Source: Vigna angularis
Taxonomy: Eukaryota; Streptophyta; Magnoliopsida; Fabales; Fabaceae
Reading direction: 5' to 3'
Assembly (NCBI RefSeq): GCF_016808095.1
Contig: NC_068970.1
Span: 15,854,501 to 15,918,500, forward strand
Length of the DNA stretch: 64,000 nt
Made by a program: the position numbers and the translations under genes
Part shown: positions 23,416 through 36,080 of the stretch, piece after piece
Layout of the letters: the number at the start of each line of letters is the position of its first letter
How positions within the stretch are numbered: the stretch's first letter is position 1
The notes under the pieces: generated by a model
What the model saw: only the letters and a program-made list of their open reading frames with translations
Database searches by the model: none
What the model was told of the DNA's origin: nothing

Positions 23416-26212
23416 TTTATTAAGCATGGGACAACTATCAGAAAAAGGATACAACATGCAGATTCATCATGGGAACTGCACATTGATTGACAAGAGTGGG
23501 AGATTTATAGCCAAGGTAAAAATGACTCCGAATCGCCTATTCCCTTTGAAAATTCAACATGAAAAATATCCTTGTTTGAGTTCTATCATACCAAATGATG
23601 ATTGGTTGTGGCATATGCGCTTCGGACACTTTCATTTTTCTGGATTAAATTATCTGTCAAAGAAAGAATATGTTTCTGGTTTGCCTGTTATAAATATTCC
23701 CAAGAGTGTGTGTGAGACTTGCCAATTGGGAAAGAAACACAGAGAATCATTTCCTACAGGAAAGTCATGGAGAGCAAGAAAGCCACTGGAGATTGTTCAT
23801 TCAGATTTATGCACAGTTGAAATTCCAACACATGGTGGTAGTAAGTATTTTATTACCTTTATTGATGATTTCAGTAGAAAAACATGGGTATATTTTTTGA
23901 AGCAGAAATCAAATGCTTGTGATGCCTTTAAGTCATTTAAGGCATTTGTGGAGAAACAAAGTGGCTGCAAGATTAAAGCATTGAGAACAGACAGAGGTCA
24001 AGAATACCTTGTCTGTGCAGATTATTTTGAGCAACATGGAATACATCATCAACTAACAACCAGATACACTCCTCAACAAAATGGAGTTGCCGAAAGAAAG
24101 AACAGGACCATCATGGATATGGTAAGGTGCATGTTAAAAGCAAAACAATTGCCTAGAGAGTTTTGGGCAGAAGCTGTTGCTACTGCTGTGTATATCCTGA
24201 ACAGATGTCCAACAAAGAGTGTTTGTGAGAAAACACCAGAAGAAGCCTGGAGTGGAAGGAGACCATCAATTCGACATCTCAAAGTTTTTGGGTGTATAGC
24301 TTACGCCCATGTACCAGATCAGCTAAGGAAGAAGCTCGATGATAAAGGAGAAAAATGTGTGTTCATTGGCTACTGCACAAATTCAAAGGCATACAGGCTC
24401 TACAATCCGGAGACAAAGAAGGTAATTATCAGCAGAGATGTGACCTTTGATGAAGAAGGAATGTGGGATTGGCTATCCAAATCCCAAAATAAGCCTACAA
24501 TAATTCTAGAAAATTATGAAGAGGAGAATGGACATGTAGATTCAACACCTGATGAGCCAGAAACATCAAGCAGACCACAGAGGCAAAGGAGACTACCAGC
24601 CAGATTAGAGGATTATGTTGTGGGTAATGACAATGACTCATTTAATGAAGAAATTATCAATTTTGCCTTATTTGCAGATTGCGAGCCTATATCATTTGAA
24701 GAAGCATCAAATAATCAACATTGGAGAAAAGCAATGGATGAAGAAATTCATTCCATTGAGAAGAATCAAACATGGGAGCTGACAGACTTACCAGCAAACA
24801 AAAGGCCAATTGGAGTGAAGTGGGTGTACAAAACTAAGTACAAGCCCAGCGGAGAAATTGATCGTTTCAAAGCAAGGTTGGTAGCAAAAGGGTACAAACA
24901 AAAGCCAGGAATTGACTATTTTGAGGTATTTGCTCATGTAGCAAGATTAGATACAATTCGTATGCTCATCTCTCTATCAGCTCAAAATAATTGGAAAATT
25001 CATCAAATGGATGTTAAATCTGCTTTTCTGAATGGTACTTTGGAAGAAGAAGTATATGTTGAGCAGCCTGGAGGATATGAAGTTAAAGGAAAAGAAAATA
25101 AAGTCTACAGATTGAAGAAAGCATTATACGGCTTGAAGCAGGCACCCAGAGCATGGTACAAAAGGATTGATTCCTATTTTTTACAACATGGATTTCAGAG
25201 ATGTCCATTTGAGCACACTTTATATATTAAAGTTGTTGATCCAGATGATATTATTATAGTATGCCTTTATGTTGATGATCTAATCTTTACTGGCAATAAT
25301 CCAAAGATGATTGCAGAATTCAGGGAGGCCATGGTTCAATGTTTTGAGATGACAGATTTGGGTCTAATGTCATATTTTCTTGGCATTGAGGTGGATCAGC
25401 AGAATGATGGAATTCTTATATCTCAAAAGAAGTATGCTACAGACACTTTGAAGAAATTGAAAATGGAGTATTCAAAGCCAATCTCAATACCTGTTGAGGA
25501 AAAGTTGAAATTGAAAAGAGATAGTGATGAAAGAAGGGTTGATTCAACATACTACAAAAGTTTGATTGGAAGTCTGAGATACTTAACTGCCACTAGACCA
25601 GATATTGTATTTGGAGTAGGATTGCTCAGTAGATTCATGGAAGAGCCACGTGCAAGTCATTTACAAGGAGCAAAAAGAATTCTCAGATACATCAAGGGTA
25701 CTCTAACTGAGGGAATTTTTTATTCTAATAATTCTAATGTAAAGCTGGTTGGATACACAGATAGTGACTGGGCAGGAGATATTGAAACAAGGAAAAGCAC
25801 GTCGGGGTACACGTTTCATCTAGGCACTGGAGTTGTATCATGGTCCTCAAAGAAGCAGCCAACAATTGCACTCTCAACAGCCGAAGCAGAATATATAGCT
25901 GTAACAAGTTGTGCTACACAAGCAATATGGATGAGAAGGATGCTTGAAGCTATGCATCAGATGCAAGATACTCCTACAGTGATACATTGTGATAACAAGT
26001 CTGCAATTTCACTATCAAAAAATTCAGTTTTTCATGGACGATTCAAGCACATTGATATTCGGTTTCACAAGATCCGAGAACTAGTAGCTGAGAAAGAAGT
26101 AGTAATCAAATATCTTCCAACTGATGAACAAGTTGCAGATATTTTTACAAAGCCACTGAAAACTGAGTTATTTTACAAGTTGAAGAAAATGCTTGGAATG
26201 GTAGAAACTTGA
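23360..26212 (+). CDS. Copia Pol: integrase, reverse transcriptase, RNase H
   Basis: A 950-residue open frame, continuing the gag frame after the single-base shift; true homology begins near 23393 ([15 protein letters not shown]). It contains the gag-pre-integrase HHCC zinc region ([11 protein letters not shown] ... CETCQLGKK), the integrase core with D-D-E residues ([25 protein letters not shown]), a GKK-type linker, RT with YVDD at 25268-25279, and copia RNase H ([19 protein letters not shown]). The usual FAPVAR motif reads FAHVAR (near 24930), a possible damaging change. It stops 14 bp before the 3' LTR. Without the frameshift it would be part of one Gag-Pol polyprotein. Confidence 0.93.
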   Translation: MVHRISFLMFFYAPGLHHNLLSMGQLSEKGYNMQIHHGNCTLIDKSGRFIAKVKMTPNRLFPLKIQHEKYPCLSSIIPNDDWLWHMRFGHFHFSGLNYLSKKEYVSGLPVINIPKSVCETCQLGKKHRESFPTGKSWRARKPLEIVHSDLCTVEIPTHGGSKYFITFIDDFSRKTWVYFLKQKSNACDAFKSFKAFVEKQSGCKIKALRTDRGQEYLVCADYFEQHGIHHQLTTRYTPQQNGVAERKNRTIMDMVRCMLKAKQLPREFWAEAVATAVYILNRCPTKSVCEKTPEEAWSGRRPSIRHLKVFGCIAYAHVPDQLRKKLDDKGEKCVFIGYCTNSKAYRLYNPETKKVIISRDVTFDEEGMWDWLSKSQNKPTIILENYEEENGHVDSTPDEPETSSRPQRQRRLPARLEDYVVGNDNDSFNEEIINFALFADCEPISFEEASNNQHWRKAMDEEIHSIEKNQTWELTDLPANKRPIGVKWVYKTKYKPSGEIDRFKARLVAKGYKQKPGIDYFEVFAHVARLDTIRMLISLSAQNNWKIHQMDVKSAFLNGTLEEEVYVEQPGGYEVKGKENKVYRLKKALYGLKQAPRAWYKRIDSYFLQHGFQRCPFEHTLYIKVVDPDDIIIVCLYVDDLIFTGNNPKMIAEFREAMVQCFEMTDLGLMSYFLGIEVDQQNDGILISQKKYATDTLKKLKMEYSKPISIPVEEKLKLKRDSDERRVDSTYYKSLIGSLRYLTATRPDIVFGVGLLSRFMEEPRASHLQGAKRILRYIKGTLTEGIFYSNNSNVKLVGYTDSDWAGDIETRKSTSGYTFHLGTGVVSWSSKKQPTIALSTAEAEYIAVTSCATQAIWMRRMLEAMHQMQDTPTVIHCDNKSAISLSKNSVFHGRFKHIDIRFHKIRELVAEKEVVIKYLPTDEQVADIFTKPLKTELFYKLKKMLGMVET

Positions 26213-26226
26213 TTTAAGGGAGGCAA

Positions 26227-26481
26227 TGTCAGAAATAAATCAAGTAGTGTACCGCATCTTTGTTATGGGACCATATAATATCTGCTTTTGATTCACGGGT
26301 GTATCTTTCTTTGTCTTTAGGAAACATTTGCTATTATTATATTGTAATTGTAGCCTATAAAAAAGGCAACTCTAATGCACTGATTAGCACAAGTTTGTCA
26401 AGTGAATCAAATATCAAACTCTTTCTCTGTTTCTTTATTTTGAGTGAGTGCATTTAGAAAATATTAATCCCACTGATATCA
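26227..26481 (+). repeat. 3' LTR of the copia element
   Basis: 255 bp, preceded by the purine tract and followed by the ATAAG duplication. Confidence 0.95.
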
Positions 26482-26486
26482 ATAAG

Positions 26487-27075
26487 TAAGGAATACGGAA
26501 ATATAGTTAAGAAAATTAATGTAATTGTATTAATAAAATAAAATAGAAAGTAAGAATTAAATTAGAAAAAATTAATTGAGAAAGCTTGAAGTGTAATAAG
26601 ATTTGAACGATAAATTGTGGAAACCTTTGACATTATCTGTCTCTTAGTTAGCAAACCTCATCTAAAAGGAAAATCCCTAAAAGTGGTGACTTTCGTGTCA
26701 TTCTCTCCGTGATTTTCACCTTCCTTGCATCGTAATCGTGTTTTCTCTCTTCATTCTCCCTAGATCATTTACTTTCGGGTGCAACAGAGTTTGTTGAGAG
26801 AAAGGATCATTTTCTGATTCTCCTAAATCCTGGGTTAGAGATTCCATTTCCCGATTTTCTCTCTTTTTCGATTCTTTTCCCTTAAATTTTTCTTTCTCCG
26901 GACAATTGTTTCCTTTCCGTCTCTCATCCATTCTGCTCGTCCCGAACCATCAACCTTTTTTGAAAGCAACATAACATGGGGGATTGTGAAATTATAATTG
27001 TGGCTCATGCGATAGGTATTTGTTAATTAGGTTTTTTTTACCACCTGGATATCCTGTAATTTTTAGAAGTGAGTT
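26487..27075 (+). promoter_or_regulatory. Promoter/5'UTR region of the phosphatase gene
   Basis: Contains a long CT-rich stretch (about 26695-26920) typical of a plant core promoter or leader, directly between the copia 3' LTR and ATG 27076. The exact transcription start is not determinable. The LTR could supply or disturb promoter elements. Confidence 0.5.
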
Positions 27076-30000
27076 ATGCATATAGAGGAATTGAAGGGGG
27101 GTGACATAGAAGAAGGTGAGGAGGAAAGAGGGTTGACGCTTCTGGGTTATGATGCAAAGAGGGTGTTGGTTGGAGCAGGTGCTCGTGTGCTATTCTACCC
27201 AACCCTTTTTTACAATGTTGTCAGGAATAAGATTGAGGCTGATTTTCGGTGGTGGGATAAGGTTGATGAGGTATGATATCTACTTCTGAGCTTAACTACG
27301 TATTGTATCATATTACGTTATTTTGTGTCTGTTTGTTTTCCTCTTCAATTTAGTTATGTCACAAAAACATGAAATCCAAGAAATTTAATGTATGTAGAAG
27401 GAAAAATACTTGTGGGTTAAAATATTATTCCATTTTCTTTCAAAATTTACTAAATAAGCCTTTTATGTGATTCTTATGCTTGAGTTTTGTCATGTATAAT
27501 GTAAAGTTTAGTTGCTTTGCTCTCAGGTTTGCCTATGTCATCAATTTTGAATGTTTTACATGCACTTCGACAAATTTATAAATGTGTATATGATTATCCA
27601 CTTACAGAGGGAAAGTCTAAACTTTGTCCTTTTTATTAACATTGATTGAATATGTCGACCGTGCTTGATCATTTTTTGTTTGTTATGGTTTTATTGAGAT
27701 GGTGATGCAACTTATGGACTGGAAATCATATCTTGTGGTAACATTACCATATATGGAGAAGGGGCATTGTGGTTTACAAGATTATATGTTTAATATACAA
27801 ACTCTTCTTAACTCATTGCATCTATAATGTGAACTCTGAAGCTATTAAATGATTGTACTTTGGCGTCGAGAGGTGTCTCGTTTTTCTTTTAACTGTATGA
27901 CATTTTAAAAGTTGGTTCTATATTAAGTTGTCTTTTGTTATTTGTGGGACTCAATGTTGATCCTAAATTTTATGCACTTAATTTTCAGTTCATATTGTTA
28001 GGTGCTGTTCCATTTCCTATTGATGTTCCACACTTAAAGAAGCTTGGTGTTCGTGGGGTCATCACATTGAATGAGTCATATGAAACTTTGGTTCCGACAA
28101 CATTATATTATGTGAGTTTGATATGTCTTTTTATTTCTGGTTATGGTATTAATTAAAGGTTGACTTTCATTATTGTGTAGTAGTACCTACCTTTGTAGCT
28201 AAATCCTTTTGACTACTTGATTCTATATCTGAATGATATGGAGTTATAAAGTTGTAACTTGTGAAATTTGAGAGTTAAGTTCATAGGGTTTTGTTGTCAT
28301 AGAAATTTGGTGATGATTAATTTCCTTTGTTGTCTTTGCAATTTCCAAAAGGTTTTCAGACATTGACTATGAAATAAAACACATATTATGGTTAAATGAA
28401 CCAAGTATACTTGGAATGGTTTACAAGATACTAAATCCTGAAGCAACTTCTGAATTAGGGGCAACATTGTTACTATTAACCTACAGCATTTTTTTAGTTT
28501 GATGCTTGTGCGTGTATCTTGGCTTTTATGATAAGTTTAGAATATAAAACTTTTACAAGTGACATTAATTTTACCGTGAATCATTTTGTGTTCTACTATG
28601 CAATGTGCTTTAAGATATTTCGGGTCCAATACTTATTTGTGCAACATTGTGTTATATTTTAATTGTATGGGTTATTTATCTTTGGTGTCTTCGTGACTTC
28701 AAAACTTTATGTATAAAATTTTCTCCTAATTTCATCTTGTTAAACTTGACAGACTCACGGAATTAACCACTTAGTGATCCCTACTAGAGATTACTATTTT
28801 GCTCCTTCATTGCATGCCATACGACGTGCTGTGAACTTCATACATGGTGAGTATTATGAAAAATGATTAACTATAATGATCTCTCGCCTTTCAGTGGCAT
28901 ATTCATGTTACTTGCTTTATGTGGGACAAAATTGATTATTGATTTTAAGTTATATGTAAAATGTTGCATGCAGTGTGACCCACAGAATGGGAGCATTATG
29001 AATTAATTTCAGTATTTGCATGCTCAACATTTCTTATTATTTTATATTGTATTCCCTTTCTGCATTTTGAAGTCTTTCTTCCTTCCACAAAAAAACCAAA
29101 AGAACTGAAAAACGAGACACCTACAAGTGAAAAAAATGGGGTAAAAAATGATTGTGTTTAGAAATTATAAAACTCAGTTAGTAATTTGGCATACAATTTT
29201 GAATACATCGTTTGTAATTATTTTGACCTTTTCCATTTCTTTTTTAATGAAGAAAATGCATTATCTGGACGCACTACATATGTGCATTGCAAAGCTGGAC
29301 GCGGTCGCAGCACAACTATTGTTATTTGTTATCTGGTTGGTTTCAAAACTTGAAAATGAGGGTAGAAAAAGGTCAAAATAAAAAGAAAATCCGTTTGTAT
29401 TGTCACTGGCTAACATTGTTCTTATTTGTTGAACTTGTAGGTGCACCACAAAATGATGACACCTGATGCTGCATATGATTATTTGAAATCAATTCGACCA
29501 AGGGTGCTTCTAGCTTCCACTCAGTGGCAAGTAAGTGTCTAGTGTATCTTTCAATCACTGTCATTGTTATTTAAGGACTTCATATCTTCAATTTACCTAA
29601 CATCTTTTGGTTAAGTTGGTCTATTAAACGATGAAATAGAACTGTATATTTTCTACGATTTTGGACTGAAAACTTAATTTTCTTTTTGAAAAATGATTAA
29701 TAGTACTGTTACTCGTCAATATAATTTCATGTGAAATTTCAGGTTGTCCAAGAATACTACCACCATATTATGGTGAGGAGGGCAGTTGGATATGCTCCTT
29801 CAACCAATCTATTGGTAAGGGCTTCTGAAGGGGCACTAGATTCACAAGATGTTGTGATATTTGATGACAGCTCTTTTGTCATGGTAACTGGGTCAGATTT
29901 AGAAGGTTACAACCCAAGTAATGAATCGAGAACTGTGGCAAGTGAAATATGGGCAGATTTAAGAGTTGTGTATCGTGTAAGAATTGCTGGACAAGCGGCA

Positions 30001-30114
30001 TTTCAGAGAATATCCTGCCTTTGGCTACGATATGGTACTAACCACAATACTTTTACTGCGAAACCAAGCAATCGTCACTTGGGAGAAATTAATGTTGATA
30101 TCCACATGTACTGA
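27076..30114 (+). CDS. PTPMT1: PTPMT1-type dual-specificity phosphatase (phosphatidylglycerophosphate phosphatase family)
   Basis: Six exons: 27076-27270, 27989-28111, 28753-28846, 29253-29335, 29441-29530 and 29743-30114. All are GT-AG and the frame is intact, giving 318 aa. The protein matches plant PTPMT1/DSP8-like phosphatases: an N-terminal segment with YPTLFYNVVRNK and FRWWDKV, then LLGAVPFP, GVITLNESYE, a conserved Asp in PTRDYYF, and the active site HCKAGRGR (HC-x5-R; Cys about 150, Arg about 156), followed by SIRPRVLLA. Plant members dephosphorylate phosphatidylglycerophosphate in phosphatidylglycerol/cardiolipin synthesis, and mitochondrial roles are reported. The C-terminus (about 100 aa, in the last exon) extends beyond the catalytic core. 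The fourth intron uses a weaker GTTGGT donor. PTPMT1 versus PTPMT2 cannot be separated here. Confidence 0.93.
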
Positions 30115-31853
30115 AAAATAAGCCATATTTTTCCATTTTTTTGTCTAAAAGTGTTATATATTTGGGCGGGGCCTGAATATAACTCATTTTCCCTTGTATA
30201 TTCCATTATTTTCTCATTTGGGTCAGTCAAACAAGTACCTTGTTTATATTGATATAATGTTTGGGTATCAAGGTAGTCATTCCAAATTTTAAGAAAACCT
30301 TGTTGGATGCAGTTCTTCGAAAAAAAATTATGAATGTGAGAGGGCTATGAACTTACACTTGTGGGACTACAACTGGAAATCATACTCCATTTGTTTTAAT
30401 TAAAAATGGCATGCCTTTTCTATGTTTTAAGAATATAACTTTTTCACTTGCCATAATTTGAAATACCATCAATTTTTAGGTTATTACCAATTTTTTTATT
30501 GAAAAATGTTAGTATTTTTGCTAGTGGCAAGAGTTGAATCCATAATATTTTTATCTTTCTTTCCAAATTCATCAAACTAATTTTATATCTTTCAAGTAAT
30601 AGCAGAGAGAGTTCAATTCACAATCTCTCATTCTTTCTTTCAACTTCTATCATCAAGTCACCTTTGAGCATTTCTATTCTTCCTACTTGGTTGGAAACTA
30701 TTTGGTTTGTGAATCAAGATTAAGGCTATATTGAATTGAATTGGAATCTAATAAGATTAGGAACATTAGTGAGTATATTTGAAACGGATTAATCACAATT
30801 TATTATATAAGTTGTTGTAAAAAAGTTGTCAAAAAAAAGTTGTTAAAAAGAAAATTTTCTAAATGTAATAATACTTTTATAGAAAAAAAAATGAGCTGTA
30901 GATTTTTTGTTTTAAAGTTGTCTATTTAAAAATACTATATATTGTATTTGTTTTATATTCTTATCTGCTGATTTCTTAAATATATCCTAATTTATATAGT
31001 TTTTATTGTTATTGTAAAATGTTTGATGCCTGGGAGAAAACAAATGAGGTGTGAGTAGGGTGAGACAAGAAAGAGGCGTAGGAAACTCGGGAAAATGATG
31101 TGTGAAATAAATCTTATTCTTAATTAACATTCCCAACACTAATTTAAGAAACATAAATAGTTATATTTCATCTCCTACCATCATTCTTAGCATAACCTCT
31201 CGGAACACTAATTGAGTGGATTTCATCAATATAAAAAGATCTTCAATTCAACTTCTTTAGTAACAAAAATTAACCATTAATGTTTATCGATAAAAAAAAT
31301 TATCAATATAATCATTCATTTTCTCATTACATCAAGCTCTTTACCTACAAATTCTACGTTTCTCACTAGATAGTTTATTTAGTAAAACCAATTTTTGTTT
31401 ATTACAGGTTTCTCGATAGGCTACACTATTATAACAATCCTTTTATAAGAACTACTACAAAAATTAAAGAAACTAATGTCATGTAATCTTTTAAATATTT
31501 TAATATATTTTATATTAGGTTATTTTTACAATGTACTTCTTCAATACTAATTTATAACCATCTTCCATCAATATCAAAGAATAAGTTACATTGGTAAAAA
31601 GATAACATTGTTACACAAGAAAATCGAAAATACGCTTAAATAATAATAAACAAATTGTTTGTAATATTACACATCTACAAGAGAATCATTTGATTTTGAT
31701 ACATATTCATACAAAGAAAACTATCATTTTTATAGTATAAAGACGGTTGGTAAGTGAATATTTAATTTTTATAAAGCTTGTTACACCTTGAAAGCTAATT
31801 TACATATATTGTAAAAGAAAAGAAGAATAAGATTGGTAAGTAATAAAAGAAAA
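30115..31853. other. Convergent intergenic region
   Basis: AT-rich region between the stops of the phosphatase (+) and the DeSI-like gene (-). It should hold both 3'UTRs. No additional gene is supported. Confidence 0.5.
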
Positions 31854-33277
31854 TCATAGGAGGTCTCGTGCAAGAGTAATTGGTTTTTCCGATATAATGG
31901 TGACATCTCTACTATCTGGACTAGTTATCAGATGGCGGTGATTCGAATCCTCTTCTTCACTCTCATCTGATTCAATAAGATCATCATATTCTGATCCTTC
32001 ATCATCTGTAATGATGTATAGATGTTTAAACCCTTGTTCTTAGATATTGTGATTTACAATGTCAAAATGTTTTGTCTATTTAACAAACAAAATTGTTATC
32101 TTGATATCTTACCAGAATTAAGATCAAGATGTTCAGGGAGATGTCTAACAGCAGCAACCTGAAGGCTTTCAGGCAGAAGACAATTACAAAATGAACCTGG
32201 AATTTTAAACTCAATGTGGTCAAATTATAAGGACAACTTTGTACATATTATATGAACATGTCCAATTCATAATAGAAACAAAAAAAAAATGAAAGTTATA
32301 TACTGTGAAACAGTGAAATTCTGGATAATAGAAAAAGCAACAAAAAATCATAGAAAAAAAAATAACAGAAACAACAATTTAATCTTAACTATATAATGTT
32401 ATCTGTAATAGAAAGAGAATCCTCACCAACACGAGCCAATCGATTTATCCATGCCGGAATAGGCTTTCCGGTTAGTTGTTGGCAAACTTCATCCGTAAAA
32501 TGGTTGCAATTCTTAGCAATCAAATGGTAAGTGTCTCCATGATATTTTGAAGAAAGACATTCTATGAAAGAGTGAAATTCTGGATAAGACATATTGGTGC
32601 TACCTAACAATATTGAACGTCTGAAGATGAAACCAGGACAATTCCTAGGTTCCACCTCGAATATACCACTTGTTGGATACTCGTGTGCTCCAAATCCATA
32701 TTCCATACCATGCACTATTCATCAAACACAATTTCCTAAAGTCAGTTTTAGAGTCCATTCAAATAACAATCCCAAAACTTAACAATATTAAAAACTTTCA
32801 AATATTGTAAATGAAAAATTGAAGTTTAGATAGTTCCAATCAATAACCATCAACTCTTAAATAATAAGGATAGATTATGTGTTTGAGGAAATTAGTTTTT
32901 GGTAATGCTTATGAGAGATTATGTCTTTCTGTAAATTTCATTTTGTTAATGCATATGATTAATTGTGCTCTTTTAAAGAGTTATAGTTCAAAGTTGGAAT
33001 AAAGAGTTTATGACTTACAAAATTAGGATTAAATTAAATTAGAGAAATTAAAGGTAAATTGTTGAATAAGGAGTTTTAAAAGGAAATGTTTGTGATATTA
33101 TTATAGAGATGGCAGAAACAAACCTTCTATGCCCGAATGAAAAATTCCAACTCCAAAGAGGTAAAGATAATTGTTGGCAGGTGTAAGATCATAGACATTG
33201 AGATGCACCATATGACGTTTCTTTTTCTCTTTATCTCGCATCATTTCAAGGCTCGATTTCATGGGGAACTCCGACAT
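31854..33277 (-). CDS. DeSI-like PPPDE-domain thiol protease (deSUMOylase/deubiquitinase family)
   Basis: Four exons on the minus strand: 33277-33124, 32714-32427, 32196-32113 and 32005-31854. The GT-AG introns are all phase 1 and the ORF is intact, 225 aa. The PPPDE domain covers roughly residues 23-150: VHLNVYDLTP, the predicted catalytic His47 in GIFHSGIEV, EYGFGAHE, and catalytic Cys121 in AKNCNHFTDE, then LTGKPIPAWINRLA. A short acidic tail (DDLIESDESEEED) follows. Family members remove SUMO or ubiquitin. Plant homologues are named DeSI-like proteins (At4g17486 type). The start has upstream ATGs in the leader, and a 5'UTR intron is predicted (33616-33373). The substrate is unknown. Confidence 0.93.
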
Positions 33278-33760
33278 TGTGTCTCTGTTTTCTCCCTCAC
33301 TTCTTTCTCAATTCCCCAAATTAGATTCCGACATTGTTATACTTTCATCTTCTTCGCCCTACCAAGAGAGGCCTGAAAAATTGTAATGAAAAAACATCAT
33401 TTTTACATGCACATCAAAACCCCTTTTACAAAAGTATGACATATATAATATAACGAGATAAAAAAATTATAAAAATTGTTGTTTTTTGGTACTATGAAAT
33501 TGCAGATGAGGTTAAGGGTTTGTGTGGCTTTGTTGAGGAAATGATAAACATAAATGTATGAAAATAATAGATCCAAAAAATGAGAAAGAGGAATGAGAGA
33601 AAGAGAGAATCTTACGAAGGGGGGAAGAGGAGGAAAGTGGAGGAAAGGGAGAGGGTAGAGCTTGAAAATTCAACAACAATTTGGGGTGGAATTTGGAGAA
33701 AAGAATGTGAATCATTAAAAACCTAGAATCTCAGATAACATCTCTCTTTGGCCATGCCTT
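33278..33760 (-). promoter_or_regulatory. 5' leader of the DeSI-like gene with predicted intron and two uORFs
   Basis: On the minus strand, a CT-rich non-coding exon ends at a TTC|GTAAG donor (33616), and a TTTTCAG acceptor (33374-33373) starts the coding exon's leader. Two upstream ORFs lie in that leader, one of 3 codons (33348-33337) and one of 8 codons (33334-33308). The second ends 30 nt before the main ATG. Splice assignment is inferred from consensus only. Confidence 0.5.
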
Positions 33761-36080
33761 TCTCACCAAAGACAGAAACAAAATCTGTTTTACGTTTCAG
33801 AGATTTAACTTTTCTTTTTATCTTTATTAAGTTAACTTTTAATTTGGTTGCTTACAGTCTCTCAATTTTTGGAGGTATTCTTAATTTATATATATACTAC
33901 TGAAAGTTACAAAGTTAATTTATTATTTTCATAAATGTTTATTAAAAGGCTAATCAGTTTTATTATTACTTATTAAGAGATAAGTTATTCAGTTAAATAA
34001 ATGACATGAAATATTATGCCATAACGAGATATTAATTAAATTCTTTATTTATAAAGATCTTTATAAATAAGATTTTTTATTTATTTTTTTTCTTTACGTG
34101 CAAATTTAGTTTTTATTTATTTTGTCTCTATAAGATATAGAAGTTATCATACGAATATATAACTAAAACCTAACAACAATACACGACGACGTCATCAATC
34201 TCTATCATCGATAAATTAACACCTATCTCATCATTTGGTCACACTAATAGGTGATCATTGAAAAAAAATAAAAATTAGATGATCATTGAAAAAGAGAAAA
34301 CAAAATTAGGTGATCATTGAAAAAGAGAAAACAAAATAGATAGAAAAGAAGACAAGATAAGTTAGTATTAAAAAATAATTATCATAAACAATTTAACATA
34401 TTACATATTAGTTTAACCTTTATAACGTTCAAACATATAAACATTTGATTTATCTAGATACATGCTTTGATGTAGACTTCATCTGAAGTGTGCACTCGTA
34501 ATAGCATTTATACTCTACAGAGACATAAACACAAATATTTCAACCTACTACTCATGAGATTAATCTTTCACTTCTAAGACTCAAAAGTCTAGGGTAAAGA
34601 CCTCCTACCATTCTCTCCCTCACCCCATTCATCTCTACATGAGTTAGATGATTGGTAGAATATCAGGATACCTCCTTTCTGACATCTGTTTGTCAAGCAT
34701 ACACTAGCACTTTCTTAAATCACAGAATCTCTCCTTGATATTTTTCTCACATTCTTATATCATCCATACTCACAATCATAAACCATTTAATAGGCATCAA
34801 TAATATTTAACTTAAGTATACTTTAATTTAGTTCAAACAAATCATGAATTAGAAAAACATAGAAACGGATGAAAAGATTTGAAGAAAACAAGTGCCCAAC
34901 GCTAAGTCTGGCACCAAACGAGCCATGAGTCTCGCTTAGCAAGACAATCTATCGCCCAATGAATTAAAGGAGAAAGAAAGCTCAGACTTGTAGTGGAAAG
35001 TGGTACTCAATGTCCAAGACATCGCTCAACGTCTAAAAAAACAGAGAACTCACTGACTTCACAACACTCAACGCCTGGAATGGTCGCTCTGTGCACTGGA
35101 GTCCAATGGCTCTCAGGTTTTGGAGTGTTCAATGCCACATAGGACGCTCAACACTATACTAGAATACAAAAACTTAGAAACTTGATTTAGATGCACTCAA
35201 GACCTATCCAAATGACCTAATTAGTATTCTTAGCAGTGTAATTGATTAGAAAACATGTTTATATCTCAAATTGAATACAAATTTGCTCATTTGGCTAAGA
35301 ACTAAATCCATCAAATCAAGCGAACTACCCAAAAGCACTAATATCATATTTCACACTATGCAAACCAGATTTATGCAACATAAAAGGTCAATCAAGTCTT
35401 AAATGACATGAGAACAAACTTCAAAACTCAAACTTACTCAAATAACAGTCTCTTTAGAGTTTCACCTATAAAAACTCCAATTTTAAACCAAAAACCAACC
35501 ATTCTTCTAACTTATTATTAATCCAAAGTTCAACCGTAACTAATCAAAACAACAAATCTAATATTTACAATTCATCAAGAATCAAATATAATTCAAGAAC
35601 TTGTTTACAATAACTCATTAAATTCAACTCAACAAACCAAAATTCATTAAACAATTCAATTCCTCAAACCAACTCTTATATCATCATAGAAACATTAATT
35701 AAAACTTGTTTATTTGTTAAAATCAAAATAATTAGCAGACTCCATTTATTGATGCATATATTACATTTTAAATTTGAATCCGAAGTTTATATTTATGTTA
35801 AATATTCTAAGCAAAAACTTTTAAATTCTACCAATATAATAAAAATATACTATAAATGTTGTTTAATTATATCTTCTGTATATGTTGTATCTCTTAATAT
35901 TTGTTATGTAGTTATCTTGGTAATCTCTTTACTAATTAAATGGCATTTTAGTCTCTCCAGTACCCTTTTGATATGGTGCCAACACCATAGCTTAGAACGT
36001 GATTGGGCTCTCCTTTCAAATTTCTTTACCCTTTGCCTATTATATAATTCCAACCCAAGTCCTGAAGCTTACGTACATCG
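33761..36080. other. Intergenic with dispersed-repeat sequence
   Basis: About 34420-35740 looks like LTR-derived legume repeat, with GCTCAACG/CGCTAAG-type phrases such as CGCTCAACGTC near 35020-35120. It has no ORF and no recognised ends. The remainder is AT-rich. No gene is supported. Confidence 0.45.
34249..34338. repeat. 30-bp tandem repeat, three copies
   Basis: Three imperfect copies of a unit containing GTGATCATTGAAAAA and AAAACAAAATTAG, starting near 34249, 34278 and 34309. Confidence 0.75.

Larger units (their letters stand above)
21790..26481 (+). mobile_element. Full-length Ty1/copia LTR retrotransposon
   Basis: A 4692-bp element flanked by the 5-bp duplication ATAAG (21785-21789 and 26482-26486). 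LTRs are 255 bp each (21790-22044 and 26227-26481), start TGTCAGAAAT and end GATATCA. By eye they differ at only two positions, so the insertion is recent. A primer-binding site complementary to initiator Met tRNA (TGGTATCAGAGC) lies at 22048-22059, and a polypurine tract (AAGGGAGGCAA) directly precedes the 3' LTR. Gag, protease, integrase, RT and RNase H follow in copia order. One extra T shifts the frame between protease and integrase. The right end lies about 590 bp upstream of the phosphatase start codon. Confidence 0.97.

Noticed and set aside
27016..27066. Possible leader intron before the PTPMT1-like start
   Set aside because: At 51 bp it is shorter than normal plant introns despite GT and AG ends.
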